DNA of 13,931 nucleotides from UBA965 sp046303375 (GTDB taxonomy: Bacteria > Chloroflexota > Chloroflexia > Chloroflexales > Roseiflexaceae). The notes beneath the pieces are model-generated. The model searched no databases. It was not told the DNA's origin and saw nothing but the letters and a program-made list of their open reading frames with translations. This document shows positions 1-6,244 of the stretch, one piece after another (positions within the stretch are counted from its first letter, which is position 1; each line of letters opens with the position of its first letter). The stretch covers positions 1 through 13,931 of the forward strand of contig JBKCGB010000025.1 in the NCBI GenBank assembly GCA_046303375.1, written 5' to 3'. The position numbers were made by a program, and so were the translations under genes.

Positions 1-4
1 GGTA

Positions 5-39
5 GGGGGGTTTTAACCCCCCGCCCCCCCCCCCGCCCC
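5..39 (-). repeat. G/C homopolymer tract with short hairpin after the GDPD gene
   Basis: On the plus strand this reads G6 (5-10), TTTTAA, C6 (17-22), G, C11 (24-34), G, C4 (36-39). G6 and C6 form a 6-bp inverted repeat around a 6-nt loop, which could act as a weak terminator for the minus-strand phosphodiesterase gene, although no T-run follows. The transcript just after that gene's stop codon would carry G4, G11 and G6 runs, enough for an RNA G-quadruplex. Such tracts are also prone to sequencing and assembly error, so the exact run lengths are uncertain. Confidence 0.5.
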
Positions 40-746
40 TATACCATGCCGCGCAGCACATCCGGTGTATCGGTGATGATCCCCGTCACCCCGAGCGCCA
101 ACAGATGCTGCATATCTGCGGGCTCGTTGACCGTCCACACGTTGACAGCAAAGCCCGCCCTGAGCACCTGGGTAATCGCCCAATCAATCAGCGGCAACTT
201 GTAATACGGGTGCCAGGCTTGACAGCCGTAGCGGCGCAGGGCGGGCATGGGATAAGCCTCGCGCAGGCGCACCAATGGATGGTACGTATCGGAGCCCATC
301 AAATAGGCGGTACGGATGGTGGCATCACACGCGCGCACTTCGGCTAGCGCCTGCGCCACAAACGACGAGATGATGACGGCCTCGTGCATACGTGCATCGC
401 GGATGGCATCCAGCACTTGGCGGGCCACGCCGGCATGTTTGAGTTCTACGTTGAGTTGCATACCACGGACACGCGCCAAATCGAGCACTTCGGCCAGGTG
501 TGGCACTGTTTCACCGCCGATATCGAGCGCCTGCATGTGTGCCATATTGACCTGGCGTACATCACGATCGTGTGCCTCCCAGCGCCCGGTGGTATCGTCG
601 TGGAAGACGGCCAGGGCGCCGTCGCTGGTGGCAATCACGTCGAGCTCACACATATCGGCGCCTTGATCGGCGGCCAGTGTAAAGGCCTTGAGCGTGTTTT
701 CGGGGGCGTATGCTGACGCGCCGCGGTGGGCGATTACAAGCGTCAT
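39..746 (-). CDS. ugpQ: Glycerophosphodiester phosphodiesterase, cytosolic (UgpQ-type)
   Basis: This enzyme hydrolyses glycerophosphodiesters, the deacylated phospholipid head groups, to sn-glycerol 3-phosphate and an alcohol. At 235 aa it matches the short bacterial GDPD type. Visible motifs are the N-terminal AHRGAS with catalytic His7-Arg8, APENT (15-19), ELDV (Glu34, Asp36: metal ligands), FHDD with His49 as the second catalytic His, NVELK (Glu101, Lys103), and the C-terminal NVWTVNEP and GIITDTPD segments. There is no signal peptide or lipobox, so it should act in the cytoplasm. The ATG at 746 lies 4 bp after the stop of the SWIM protein gene, so the two are probably co-transcribed. The family is clear; the symbol ugpQ is by similarity, and no ugp transporter genes lie nearby. 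The preferred substrate cannot be read from the sequence. Confidence 0.9.
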   Translation of the reverse strand: MTLVIAHRGASAYAPENTLKAFTLAADQGADMCELDVIATSDGALAVFHDDTTGRWEAHDRDVRQVNMAHMQALDIGGETVPHLAEVLDLARVRGMQLNVELKHAGVARQVLDAIRDARMHEAVIISSFVAQALAEVRACDATIRTAYLMGSDTYHPLVRLREAYPMPALRRYGCQAWHPYYKLPLIDWAITQVLRAGFAVNVWTVNEPADMQHLLALGVTGIITDTPDVLRGMV

Positions 747-750
747 CGCA

Positions 751-1038
751 CTATCCTAGCGTGGCCGATACCGTATCAGCATCGAGCGGATTGGTGGCGG
801 CGCGGGCACGTTCTGACAACATCGGTTGCAAAATTTTCTGCATGGCCATCACATGCGCACAGGTGGTATGCCCCTTGAAGAAGTCGCAATCGCAGTGCCA
901 TGTCCCATCAGCAATGGTAATATGGTGATCATTGTTGCCGCCATGAAATGTGGCGCGCAGGCTGTCAATGGCAATCCGCTCAGGTTGCTGGGCGTACTGG
1001 CGCGCCTTCTCGATTTTGCTAATCAAATCTGAATGCAT
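751..1038 (-). CDS. Small SWIM zinc-finger protein
   Basis: This is a 95-aa protein carrying a SWIM-type zinc motif CxCx8CxH: Cys49, Cys51, Cys60 and His62 in WHCDCDFFKGHTTCAHVMA. SWIM fingers bind zinc and usually mediate DNA or protein contacts; they occur in SWI2/SNF2 helicases, MuDR transposases and short bacterial stand-alone proteins. The first ~35 residues are predicted helical and charged, with no other known domain seen. I chose the ATG at 1038 because AAGGAG (1050-1045) sits 6 nt upstream; the frame is open further, but that would run into the tRNA terminator hairpin. It is probably co-transcribed with the phosphodiesterase 4 bp downstream. The job is unknown; the motif is certain. 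Confidence 0.8.
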   Translation of the reverse strand: MHSDLISKIEKARQYAQQPERIAIDSLRATFHGGNNDHHITIADGTWHCDCDFFKGHTTCAHVMAMQKILQPMLSERARAATNPLDADTVSATLG

Positions 1039-1060
1039 GACCGGCTCCTTTGATAGTATC

Positions 1061-1094
1061 AGACAAAAAACGCAGTACCACACGGTACTGCGTT
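1061..1094 (-). terminator. Rho-independent terminator after tRNA-Leu
   Basis: A perfect 11-bp stem (AACGCAGTACC / GGTACTGCGTT, 1069-1079 and 1084-1094) with a 4-nt loop. Read on the minus strand, the stem runs into a T-run (TTTT directly after the TT that closes the stem). It starts 8 nt beyond the tRNA 3' end, as expected of its terminator. It ends only about 22 bp before the SWIM gene start, leaving no room for an ordinary promoter between them. Confidence 0.9.
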
Positions 1095-1102
1095 CAACGC
1101 CA

Positions 1103-1186
1103 TGGTGGGGACAGAGGGACTCGAACCCTCACGGATCGCTCCACAAGTTCCTAAGACTTGCGCGTCTGCCATTTCGCCACGTCCCC
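1103..1186 (-). tRNA. tRNA-Leu (anticodon UAG)
   Basis: The minus strand folds as a complete 84-nt class II tRNA. The 7-bp acceptor stem is GGGGACG with TGTCCCC, including one G-U pair. The anticodon stem CAAGT/ACTTG encloses the loop CTTAGGA, giving anticodon TAG at 1153-1151, which reads CUA and other CUN leucine codons. The extra arm is long (GGA-GCGA-TCC). The T-arm is GAGGG-TTCGAGT-CCCTC. The discriminator is A, and the CCA end is encoded (1105-1103). The long variable arm and anticodon agree on leucine. It has its own promoter and terminator, so it is a single-gene unit. Confidence 0.96.
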
Positions 1187-1206
1187 TCACGCTTGCGCTA
1201 TGCTGT

Positions 1207-1236
1207 ATCATAGCATACGCCGCCGCGCCGGTGCAA
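1207..1236 (-). promoter_or_regulatory. Predicted sigma-70 promoter of tRNA-Leu
   Basis: On the minus strand TTGCAC (1236-1231) and TATGAT (1212-1207) are separated by 18 bp. The predicted start near 1200 leaves a leader of about 14 nt before the tRNA 5' end at 1186. The rest of the 208-bp spacer (1187-1395) shows no convincing gene; it holds only a weak 7-bp inverted repeat (1248-1254 with 1274-1280). Confidence 0.55.
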
Positions 1237-1395
1237 CCACCTCACTTGCGACGCACGTGTTTCTCGCGCAGTGGCGTCGCACAGTCGTGGCATCGTTTCG
1301 TCATGCATCGCACATTTCTGCCGTTGGCACGAGAAAAGCCGGCACACAATCACTGCCGCCACGCCGCTAGACGCGAGGCATTATTCATCGTTGCA

Positions 1396-2004
1396 TCAAT
1401 CAACACGAATCTGGGTTAGGAGTTGGCGCAGACGTTCAAAATCATCACGCAGCAGCACCGCAAGCTCACGCCCAGCCCGTACCACATAGGCACGGGCATC
1501 TACACCGTGAGCCAGTGCAATGTGGCGGATGAGTGCCGCAATGAGCTCATCACCAGGCAGTTGCGCCGCCTGCACAATCATGCGCAAATACCCAAATTGG
1601 GCGCCAAATTGGCGCAACTCGACATCGTCACAGGCGGCTACGGTGTAGTGTACCGGCGGGGGCAATGCCGGCAAACGCTGCACCACCGTGTCACTGCGCC
1701 GATATCCGACTACCCACGCCGCAAATTCAGTTTGCAACACTTCGCGCAGGTCGGGGTGGGCGCGGTAGATTTCATCGTCGTACAAGGCTTGCCCCGTGTA
1801 GCTTTTGCCACGCACAATGGCGCGCCCACCGGGTTCGCGGCTCTGTGTGCGAATATCGTGGACAACGGCATAGACGACGACCTGCGCATCGCTCGTATGG
1901 ATGCGTACAAGCGATCCAAAAGCGGGGGCCGCCAGTAATTCATAGCTTGCAGCCACCACCTGCTGTGTGCTGGCCTCGATGATTTCGGCAATCCGCTCCG
2001 TCAT
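1396..2004 (-). CDS. HAS-barrel-like (HerA N-terminal-like) protein
   Basis: A 202-aa protein with no signal peptide or membrane segment. The first ~85 residues (ERIAEIIEAS, then GSLVRIHTSDAQVVVYAVVHDI) resemble the small beta-barrel 'HAS barrel' found at the N-terminus of HerA-type ATPases, but no Walker A or B motif follows, so this would be a stand-alone barrel. The rest is mixed, with a helical, charged C-terminus (AVLLRDDFERLRQLLTQIRVD). The ATG at 2004 is preferred over an in-frame start at 2037 because GGAGG is correctly placed in the preceding bases (ATGTGGAGGGGATATG). It is separated from the upstream 94-aa gene by 124 bp and may have its own promoter. The domain call rests on sequence feel and is not proven; the gene itself looks real. 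In HerA-type proteins the barrel helps hexamer assembly, but no partner ATPase is present here. Confidence 0.65.
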   Translation of the reverse strand: MTERIAEIIEASTQQVVAASYELLAAPAFGSLVRIHTSDAQVVVYAVVHDIRTQSREPGGRAIVRGKSYTGQALYDDEIYRAHPDLREVLQTEFAAWVVGYRRSDTVVQRLPALPPPVHYTVAACDDVELRQFGAQFGYLRMIVQAAQLPGDELIAALIRHIALAHGVDARAYVVRAGRELAVLLRDDFERLRQLLTQIRVD

Positions 2005-2067
2005 ATCCCCTCCACATCTCATGCAGTGAGCACCCATGCATATCTCTCATGTTGTACACACCCATCC

Positions 2068-2096
2068 GTTATGATTGATCCCGACGAGTGCGACAA
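2068..2096 (-). promoter_or_regulatory. Possible promoter of the HAS-barrel-like gene
   Basis: On the minus strand TTGTCG (2096-2091) and CATAAC (2073-2068) are 17 bp apart, each matching 4 of 6 consensus bases. Just upstream lies a perfect palindrome, GGTGCA-T-TGCACC (2104-2116), at a plausible operator position. Both are weak predictions. Confidence 0.3.
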
Positions 2097-2128
2097 TCAG
2101 CCAGGTGCATTGCACCCCAACCGTTATG

Positions 2129-2413
2129 TCATGCATTCTCGGCGAGTACCTGTACCAACTGCATCCATTCCTCGGCCAATGTCGTGCGACAGACTGGGCG
2201 ACGAGCACGGCGGTACCAATATGCCGCATTGAACTCATCACCCTCGACGCGGTGCAGATACGCATGTACCCAAGCACCGTCGTTGCTGTGGTCGTCTTGC
2301 AGGGCATCGTGCGCCGCATGCCAATCCCCACGTGCATCGTGCCACAGCGCGGTGAGTGCCGCAGACCACGTGGGTTGAGGTGCGGCGTGTTGGCGGAATT
2401 CATCTGCGGTCAT
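2129..2413 (-). CDS. Conserved hypothetical protein, 94 aa
   Basis: A short acidic, mostly helical protein. Its middle carries the segment GAWVHAYLHRVEGDEFNAAY followed by WYRRA (46-70), a pattern I recognise from small uncharacterised bacterial proteins of this size. Two helix-turn-helix-like units (ALTALWHDARGDWHAAHDAL, then HAYLHRVEGDEFNAAYWYRR) resemble tetratricopeptide hairpins, suggesting a small protein-interaction fold. The ATG at 2413 is preceded by GAGGTG 4 nt upstream. It begins 32 bp after the E1-rhodanese gene and is probably in the same transcript, but no function can be assigned. The protein does not end in Gly-Gly, so it is not an obvious ubiquitin-like sulfur carrier. Confidence 0.7.
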   Translation of the reverse strand: MTADEFRQHAAPQPTWSAALTALWHDARGDWHAAHDALQDDHSNDGAWVHAYLHRVEGDEFNAAYWYRRARRPVCRTTLAEEWMQLVQVLAENA

Positions 2414-2445
2414 GATTCACCTCGTAACAACAGGTATTACCAGTG

Positions 2446-3567
2446 TTATACCACGTCCAGCGTCGCATCAATCTGCTGCCGCCACGCCAACATCCCCCCC
2501 GCCAACGACACGGCTGTGTAGGCGTGGCGCCGCAAGATGTCGCAGGCACGGGCGCTACGCATACCGCTACGGCAATAGACGATGATATCGGCGCCCGTGG
2601 GGATTTCGTGCAGGCGCATGGCCAACGCATCCACCGGGATATGCACGGCACCAGCCACATGCCCTGCCGCATATTCGTGATCGTCGCGCACATCGAGCAC
2701 AAACGGCGCTGGCAGCTGCGCCAGGCGTTGGGATGCGTCGTGTACATTGATTTCACGAGCACTGACGGGAGCGGCACATACCGCTTCCATGTCTACGATG
2801 CCCGTCAGTGAGGGCGACGTGCCACAGCGCGGACAATCAGAATTCGCAGCGATGGCCCACGCATCCGCCTGCATGCGGAGTGCATCATACAGCCACAAAC
2901 GCCCAATCAATGTCTCCCCAATACCTAGGATTAGCTTAAGCGCTTCGGTGGCTTGCACGGTACCCACCACTCCGGGTAATACGCCAAATACCCCCGTCTG
3001 CGCACAGTTGGGGGCTAGGTCGGCTGTCGGCGGGTCGGGGAACAAACATCGGTAACATGGACCACCCAGATGTGGCGCAAAGACGCTCACCTGCCCCTCA
3101 AAACGAAAAATCGCACCATATACCAGTGGTTTGTGTGTCAGTACGCAGGCATCGTTGAGCATGTAGCGCGTAGCAAAGGAGTCAGTGGCATCGATGATGA
3201 CATCGTACGCTTGCACCAACGCCAACACGTTGCTCGCGGTAACGCGCACTGCGTGTGGCGTGACCTGAATCAACGGATTAATGGCCAGCATTTTGGCACA
3301 GGCAGATGCCACTTTGAGATGACCAATGTCGGCATCGGTGTGAATGATTTGGCGTTGCAGATTGCTCACGTCCACACGATCGTCATCAACGATGCCAATA
3401 TGCCCCACTCCAGCTGCCGCCAAATACAACGCCACTGGCGAGCCGAGACCACCTGCCCCCACAATTAACACCGATGCCTCCGTGAGGCGCACCTGCCCAG
3501 CTTCGCCGACATCGCTCAGCGACACGTGGCGGGCATAGCGGTGACGGGCAGCAGGTGTTAGTGACAT
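2446..3567 (-). CDS. moeZ: MoeB/ThiF-type adenylyltransferase with C-terminal rhodanese domain (MoeZ-like)
   Basis: This is an E1-like enzyme that adenylates the C-terminal Gly of a ubiquitin-like sulfur carrier (MoaD, ThiS or CysO) and transfers sulfur to it. The 373 aa show the ThiF fold: nucleotide-binding GAGGLGS (37-43), DVSNLQRQ (66-73), ATDSF with Asp129, a zinc site from CYRC (171-174) and CPRC (245-248), and candidate catalytic Cys188 in APNCAQTGVFG. A rhodanese domain follows (about 275-365) with active-site loop CRSGMR, Cys332, which would carry the persulfide. I chose the ATG at 3567, although the frame is open to 3792, because homology begins at LTPAARHRYARH. That start overlaps the JAMM gene by 10 bp, which implies translational coupling. 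Fusion type is certain; whether it serves molybdopterin, thiamine, cysteine or tRNA thiolation is not. Confidence 0.9.
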   Translation of the reverse strand: MSLTPAARHRYARHVSLSDVGEAGQVRLTEASVLIVGAGGLGSPVALYLAAAGVGHIGIVDDDRVDVSNLQRQIIHTDADIGHLKVASACAKMLAINPLIQVTPHAVRVTASNVLALVQAYDVIIDATDSFATRYMLNDACVLTHKPLVYGAIFRFEGQVSVFAPHLGGPCYRCLFPDPPTADLAPNCAQTGVFGVLPGVVGTVQATEALKLILGIGETLIGRLWLYDALRMQADAWAIAANSDCPRCGTSPSLTGIVDMEAVCAAPVSAREINVHDASQRLAQLPAPFVLDVRDDHEYAAGHVAGAVHIPVDALAMRLHEIPTGADIIVYCRSGMRSARACDILRRHAYTAVSLAGGMLAWRQQIDATLDVV

Positions 3568-3956
3568 TGCAGTTGCTCTTGCTGATAGATGGCGCCATCC
3601 CAGCGCCAAGCCGTTATATCGATCATACCACGGGTGCCAACCTGCACAATCACCATGCGCATCTGCGCACCCAGTGTTGCACCAGCCACTTGGTCGTGAA
3701 CCGATGGGCGTGCAGGGGCATCGGGGTGGCTGTGAATCAGACCGAGGATGTGCCAGCCCTGCCGCCGTGTCACCGCATCTGCATCCAACCATGCCTGTGG
3801 GTCAAGTACAAACTGCGTGCGTGGTGCATCCGCCAAATTGCATGCCGGCAAACACTGCATCACTACGCCGTCAGGCATCCCCAGTAGGAGTCCAACCGCT
3901 TCGTGTGGGTAGGCATCACACAGCCAGGTGAGTTGCGCATGCGGTATGACAAGCAT
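3558..3956 (-). CDS. JAMM/MPN metallopeptidase (M67 family, Mec-like)
   Basis: A 132-aa zinc metallopeptidase of the JAB/MPN family. The JAMM signature is intact: Glu19 (PHEAVGLLLG), then HSHP (His75, His77), Ser85 and Asp88 in HSHPDAPARPSVHD. Short bacterial members next to E1-like enzymes cleave conjugates of ubiquitin-like sulfur carriers; mycobacterial Mec, which releases cysteine from CysO, is the model. The gene starts 3 bp after the Rieske stop and overlaps the E1-rhodanese by 10 bp, so all three are coupled. No clear Shine-Dalgarno is visible, again consistent with coupling. There is no signal peptide. The family and active site are sure; the substrate is inferred from context. Confidence 0.88.
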   Translation of the reverse strand: MLVIPHAQLTWLCDAYPHEAVGLLLGMPDGVVMQCLPACNLADAPRTQFVLDPQAWLDADAVTRRQGWHILGLIHSHPDAPARPSVHDQVAGATLGAQMRMVIVQVGTRGMIDITAWRWDGAIYQQEQLQCH

Positions 3957-3959
3957 AGA

Positions 3960-4283
3960 CTACGAGGCCACCGGTGCGATCCAGATATGATCGTCACGCA
4001 CGTCGACGGTATACGTCTGCACATCACGCACAGCGGGGAGCGTGTAGTGGGCACCGTTTTTCAATGAAAAACGCGCACCGTGCAGTGGACAATCGACCGT
4101 GCAGTCGTCATCATCTACATAGCCTTGATGGAGTTCGGCATAGGCGTGCGTACAAATATTGCCGATGGCGTATATGGTGCCACGCACATTAAAGAGTCCC
4201 ACGGCTGCACCAGCATATTCCACCGCCATGGTGGCACCCACGGGGAGTGCAGCGAGGGGTGCGACTGCCACAAATTCAGTCAT
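3960..4283 (-). CDS. Rieske [2Fe-2S] ferredoxin-type protein
   Basis: A 107-aa soluble protein made of a single Rieske domain. The cluster ligands are Cys44 and His46 (ICTHAYAEL) and Cys65 and His68 (DCPLHG), i.e. C-x-H...C-x2-H, followed by GARFSLKNG and a C-terminal beta strand (TYTVDVRDDHIWI). Such proteins carry electrons for non-haem oxygenases and are often found at the end of suf operons, where their role in assembly is unproven. No oxygenase is present here. I prefer the ATG at 4283, with AGGA 4 nt upstream, to a GTG at 4304 that lies against the hairpin stem. It is followed after 3 bp by the JAMM gene. Confidence 0.9.
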   Translation of the reverse strand: MTEFVAVAPLAALPVGATMAVEYAGAAVGLFNVRGTIYAIGNICTHAYAELHQGYVDDDDCTVDCPLHGARFSLKNGAHYTLPAVRDVQTYTVDVRDDHIWIAPVAS

Positions 4284-4304
4284 ATCATCCTGCTTTCTAC
4301 TCAC

Positions 4305-4335
4305 ACGCGGGACAAGGCGTTGCCTTGTCCCGCGT
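4305..4335 (-). terminator. Strong 14-bp hairpin between sufB and the Rieske gene
   Basis: A perfect inverted repeat ACGCGGGACAAGGC / GCCTTGTCCCGCGT (4305-4318, 4322-4335) with a 3-nt loop, 51-81 bp beyond the sufB stop. No T-run follows on the minus strand, so it may be a U-less terminator, a 3'-end stabiliser of suf mRNA, or a processing site. It divides suf from the Rieske-JAMM-E1 set. Confidence 0.55.
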
Positions 4336-4353
4336 CGTTTATTCGCACAATCA

Positions 4354-4376
4354 ACAGGTGTGTCTCGTACACCTGT
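4354..4376 (-). repeat. Second hairpin downstream of sufB
   Basis: The inverted repeat ACAGGTGT / ACACCTGT (4354-4361, 4369-4376) has a 7-nt loop and lies 10-32 bp after the sufB stop codon. With the larger hairpin 18 bp away it forms a tandem pair. There is no T-run on the minus strand. It could be a protein-binding dyad instead of an RNA structure. Confidence 0.45.
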
Positions 4377-4385
4377 ACCGCAACA

Positions 4386-5801
4386 CTAGCCGACGGACCC
4401 TTCCATTTCGAGCTGGATGAGGCGGTTGAGCTCGACGGCGTATTCCATGGGCAACTCACGCGTGAATGGCTCCATGAAGCCCAGTACAATCATCGACATC
4501 GCCTCGGCTTCGGAGATACCACGGCTCATCAGATAGAAGAGTTGCTCTTCGCCGACACGTCCCACGGTGGCCTCGTGTGCCAAGGTCACTTTGGCCTCCT
4601 CGACTTCGATGTAGGGGATGGTGTCGGACTTGGATTTGTTGTCGAGAATCAACGCATCACAATTCACGTTGATCTTGGCACCAGTCGCACCAGGATGCAC
4701 CTTGACCAAGCCGCGGTAGGTGGTTTTACCACCACCCTTGGAGACCGACTTGTTGGTGATGACGCTGGTGGTATCAGGTGCATTGTGTACCATCTTGGCA
4801 CCGGCGTCTTGGTGCTGGCCTTTGCCGGCATACGCCACCGACAATACCTCACCACGGGCACCACGGCCCATCAAATAGACGGATGGGTATTTCATGGTCA
4901 AGCGTGAGCCGATGTTGCCGTCGACCCATTCCATGCTGGCATCTTCGTAGGCCACGGCCCGCTTGGTGACCAAGTTGAAGATGTTGTTCGCCCAGTTTTG
5001 GATGGTGGTATAACGGAACTTGCCACCCTTCTTGACGATGATTTCCACTACTGCAGAGTGCAGTGAATTGGTCGAGTAGACAGGCGCCGTACACCCTTCG
5101 ATGTAGTGTGCCGAGGCACCTTCGTCGATGATGATGAGCGTGCGCTCGAACTGCCCCATGTTTTCGGCATTGATGCGGAAGTAGGCTTGGAGCGGAATAT
5201 CGACGTGCACGCCTTTTGGCACATAGACAAACGAGCCACCCGACCATACCGCCGTGTTGAGCGCAGCATACTTGTTATCTGCCGAAGGAATGATAGTACC
5301 GAAGTATTGCTTAAACAGCTCTGGCTGCTCTTTGAGGGCGGTGTCAGTATCGAGAAAAATCACACCAAGCTTCGACCATTCCTCGCGCAGCGAGTGATAG
5401 ACGACCTCGGACTCGTACTGGGCACCCACACCCGCCAAGAACTTGCGCTCTGCTTCGGGGATACCGAGCCGCTCAAACGTGTTCTTGATTTCTTCGGGGA
5501 CAGCGTCCCAGTCAGTGGCTGGTTTGTCTCCAGCACGCACAAAGTAATGGATGTCTTCGTGGTTGAGGTCGAGCAAATCGGGATTGCCCCAAGCCCCATC
5601 CACGGGAGTCGGCTTCTTGTTGAAGATGTCGAGGGCCTGCAAGCGGCGCTTGAGCATCCACTCGGGCTCACCCTTCATGGCGGACAATTCGCGCACGACA
5701 GCTTCACTCAGGCCTTTGCCTGACTTAAAAACGTAGTTTTCCTCTTGGCGGAAGCCATATTTGGAATAATCAAATGCTAAATCGTTGGCATCAACGGTCA
5801 T
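4386..5801 (-). CDS. sufB: SufB, Fe-S cluster scaffold protein
   Basis: SufB is the core scaffold of the SUF machinery: with SufC and SufD it forms the SufBC2D complex that accepts sulfur and iron and builds the nascent cluster in the cytoplasm. The 471 aa match the family length. The N-terminus (DYSKYGFRQEENYVFKSGKG) and the beta-helix core (e.g. FVYVPKGVHVDIPLQAYFRI) are typical. Cys381 (NVNCDALIL) and Glu410 (LAHEAT) line up with residues implicated in cluster assembly in E. coli SufB. The C-terminal helical part that contacts SufC is intact (LFYLMSRGISEAEAMSMIVLGF). The ATG at 5801 has AAAGGGG 6 nt upstream; the frame extends to 5909 but only into sufU. It is the last gene of the operon, 23 bp after sufU. 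Confidence 0.97.
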   Translation of the reverse strand: MTVDANDLAFDYSKYGFRQEENYVFKSGKGLSEAVVRELSAMKGEPEWMLKRRLQALDIFNKKPTPVDGAWGNPDLLDLNHEDIHYFVRAGDKPATDWDAVPEEIKNTFERLGIPEAERKFLAGVGAQYESEVVYHSLREEWSKLGVIFLDTDTALKEQPELFKQYFGTIIPSADNKYAALNTAVWSGGSFVYVPKGVHVDIPLQAYFRINAENMGQFERTLIIIDEGASAHYIEGCTAPVYSTNSLHSAVVEIIVKKGGKFRYTTIQNWANNIFNLVTKRAVAYEDASMEWVDGNIGSRLTMKYPSVYLMGRGARGEVLSVAYAGKGQHQDAGAKMVHNAPDTTSVITNKSVSKGGGKTTYRGLVKVHPGATGAKINVNCDALILDNKSKSDTIPYIEVEEAKVTLAHEATVGRVGEEQLFYLMSRGISEAEAMSMIVLGFMEPFTRELPMEYAVELNRLIQLEMEGSVG

Positions 5802-5824
5802 AGCACACCCCTTTCTTATACAGA

Positions 5825-6229
5825 CTAATCGAGTTCTTCCATATCGTGCTGTTGGCCGAGGTAGGTGTAGACACCCGCCTTGAGTGCCTTCAGCGACAGC
5901 AATGCACACTTGAGGCGCACGGGATTTTTATCGAGCGGTAGACCAATCAACTCGAGCAGGTCATCTTTGCCGTAGGCTCGTACCTGGTCGAGCGTCATTC
6001 CCACCAATTCATCGGTGAGCATTGACGCAGACGCCTGACTCACCGCGCATCCTTTGCCCGAAAACGCAACTGCCGTGATGACGCCATCAACAATGCGCAA
6101 ATCAAGGCGAATACGGTCCCCACACAACGGGTTGTGCTCTTCTTGGGAGACATCGTGTGGCTCGAGCGTACCAAAGTTGTGAGGATAGCGATGATGTTCC
6201 AAAATCAAATCACGATACATGTCACTCAT
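5825..6229 (-). CDS. sufU: SufU, zinc-dependent sulfur acceptor for SufS
   Basis: SufU takes persulfide sulfur from SufS through a zinc-ligand exchange and passes it to SufB. The 134-aa protein has the U-type ligand set Cys36 and Asp38 (NPLCGDRI), Cys61 (GKGCAVSQASASM) and Cys108 (VRLKCALLSLKAL). The residue before the last Cys is Lys, as in SufU, not His as in IscU. The Cys61-Cys108 interval is 47 residues; from memory it is 62 in Bacillus subtilis SufU and 43 in E. coli IscU, so the segment typical of SufU is largely missing. The ATG at 6229 is preferred over a GTG at 6241 because GGAGG lies 5 nt upstream. It is 15 bp after sufS and 23 bp before sufB. Confidence 0.93.
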   Translation of the reverse strand: MSDMYRDLILEHHRYPHNFGTLEPHDVSQEEHNPLCGDRIRLDLRIVDGVITAVAFSGKGCAVSQASASMLTDELVGMTLDQVRAYGKDDLLELIGLPLDKNPVRLKCALLSLKALKAGVYTYLGQQHDMEELD

Positions 6230-6244
6230 GGCATCCTCCACATT

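Noticed and set aside
1248..1280. Inverted repeat GCGACGC / GCGTCGC as terminator of the HAS-barrel-like gene
   Set aside because: The arms are 7 bp with a 19-nt loop and no T-run, which is easily reached by chance in GC-rich sequence.
3568..3792. N-terminal extension of the E1-rhodanese protein
   Set aside because: These 75 codons are the JAMM gene read in another frame, are Cys/Trp/Pro-rich and unlike any ThiF protein. The family N-terminus begins at the ATG at 3567.
4080..4907. 275-codon plus-strand open frame across the Rieske and sufB genes
   Set aside because: It runs antisense to two clear genes and through both intergenic hairpins, and the product resembles nothing. Other long plus-strand frames opposite sufB, sufS and sufD were dropped for the same reason.
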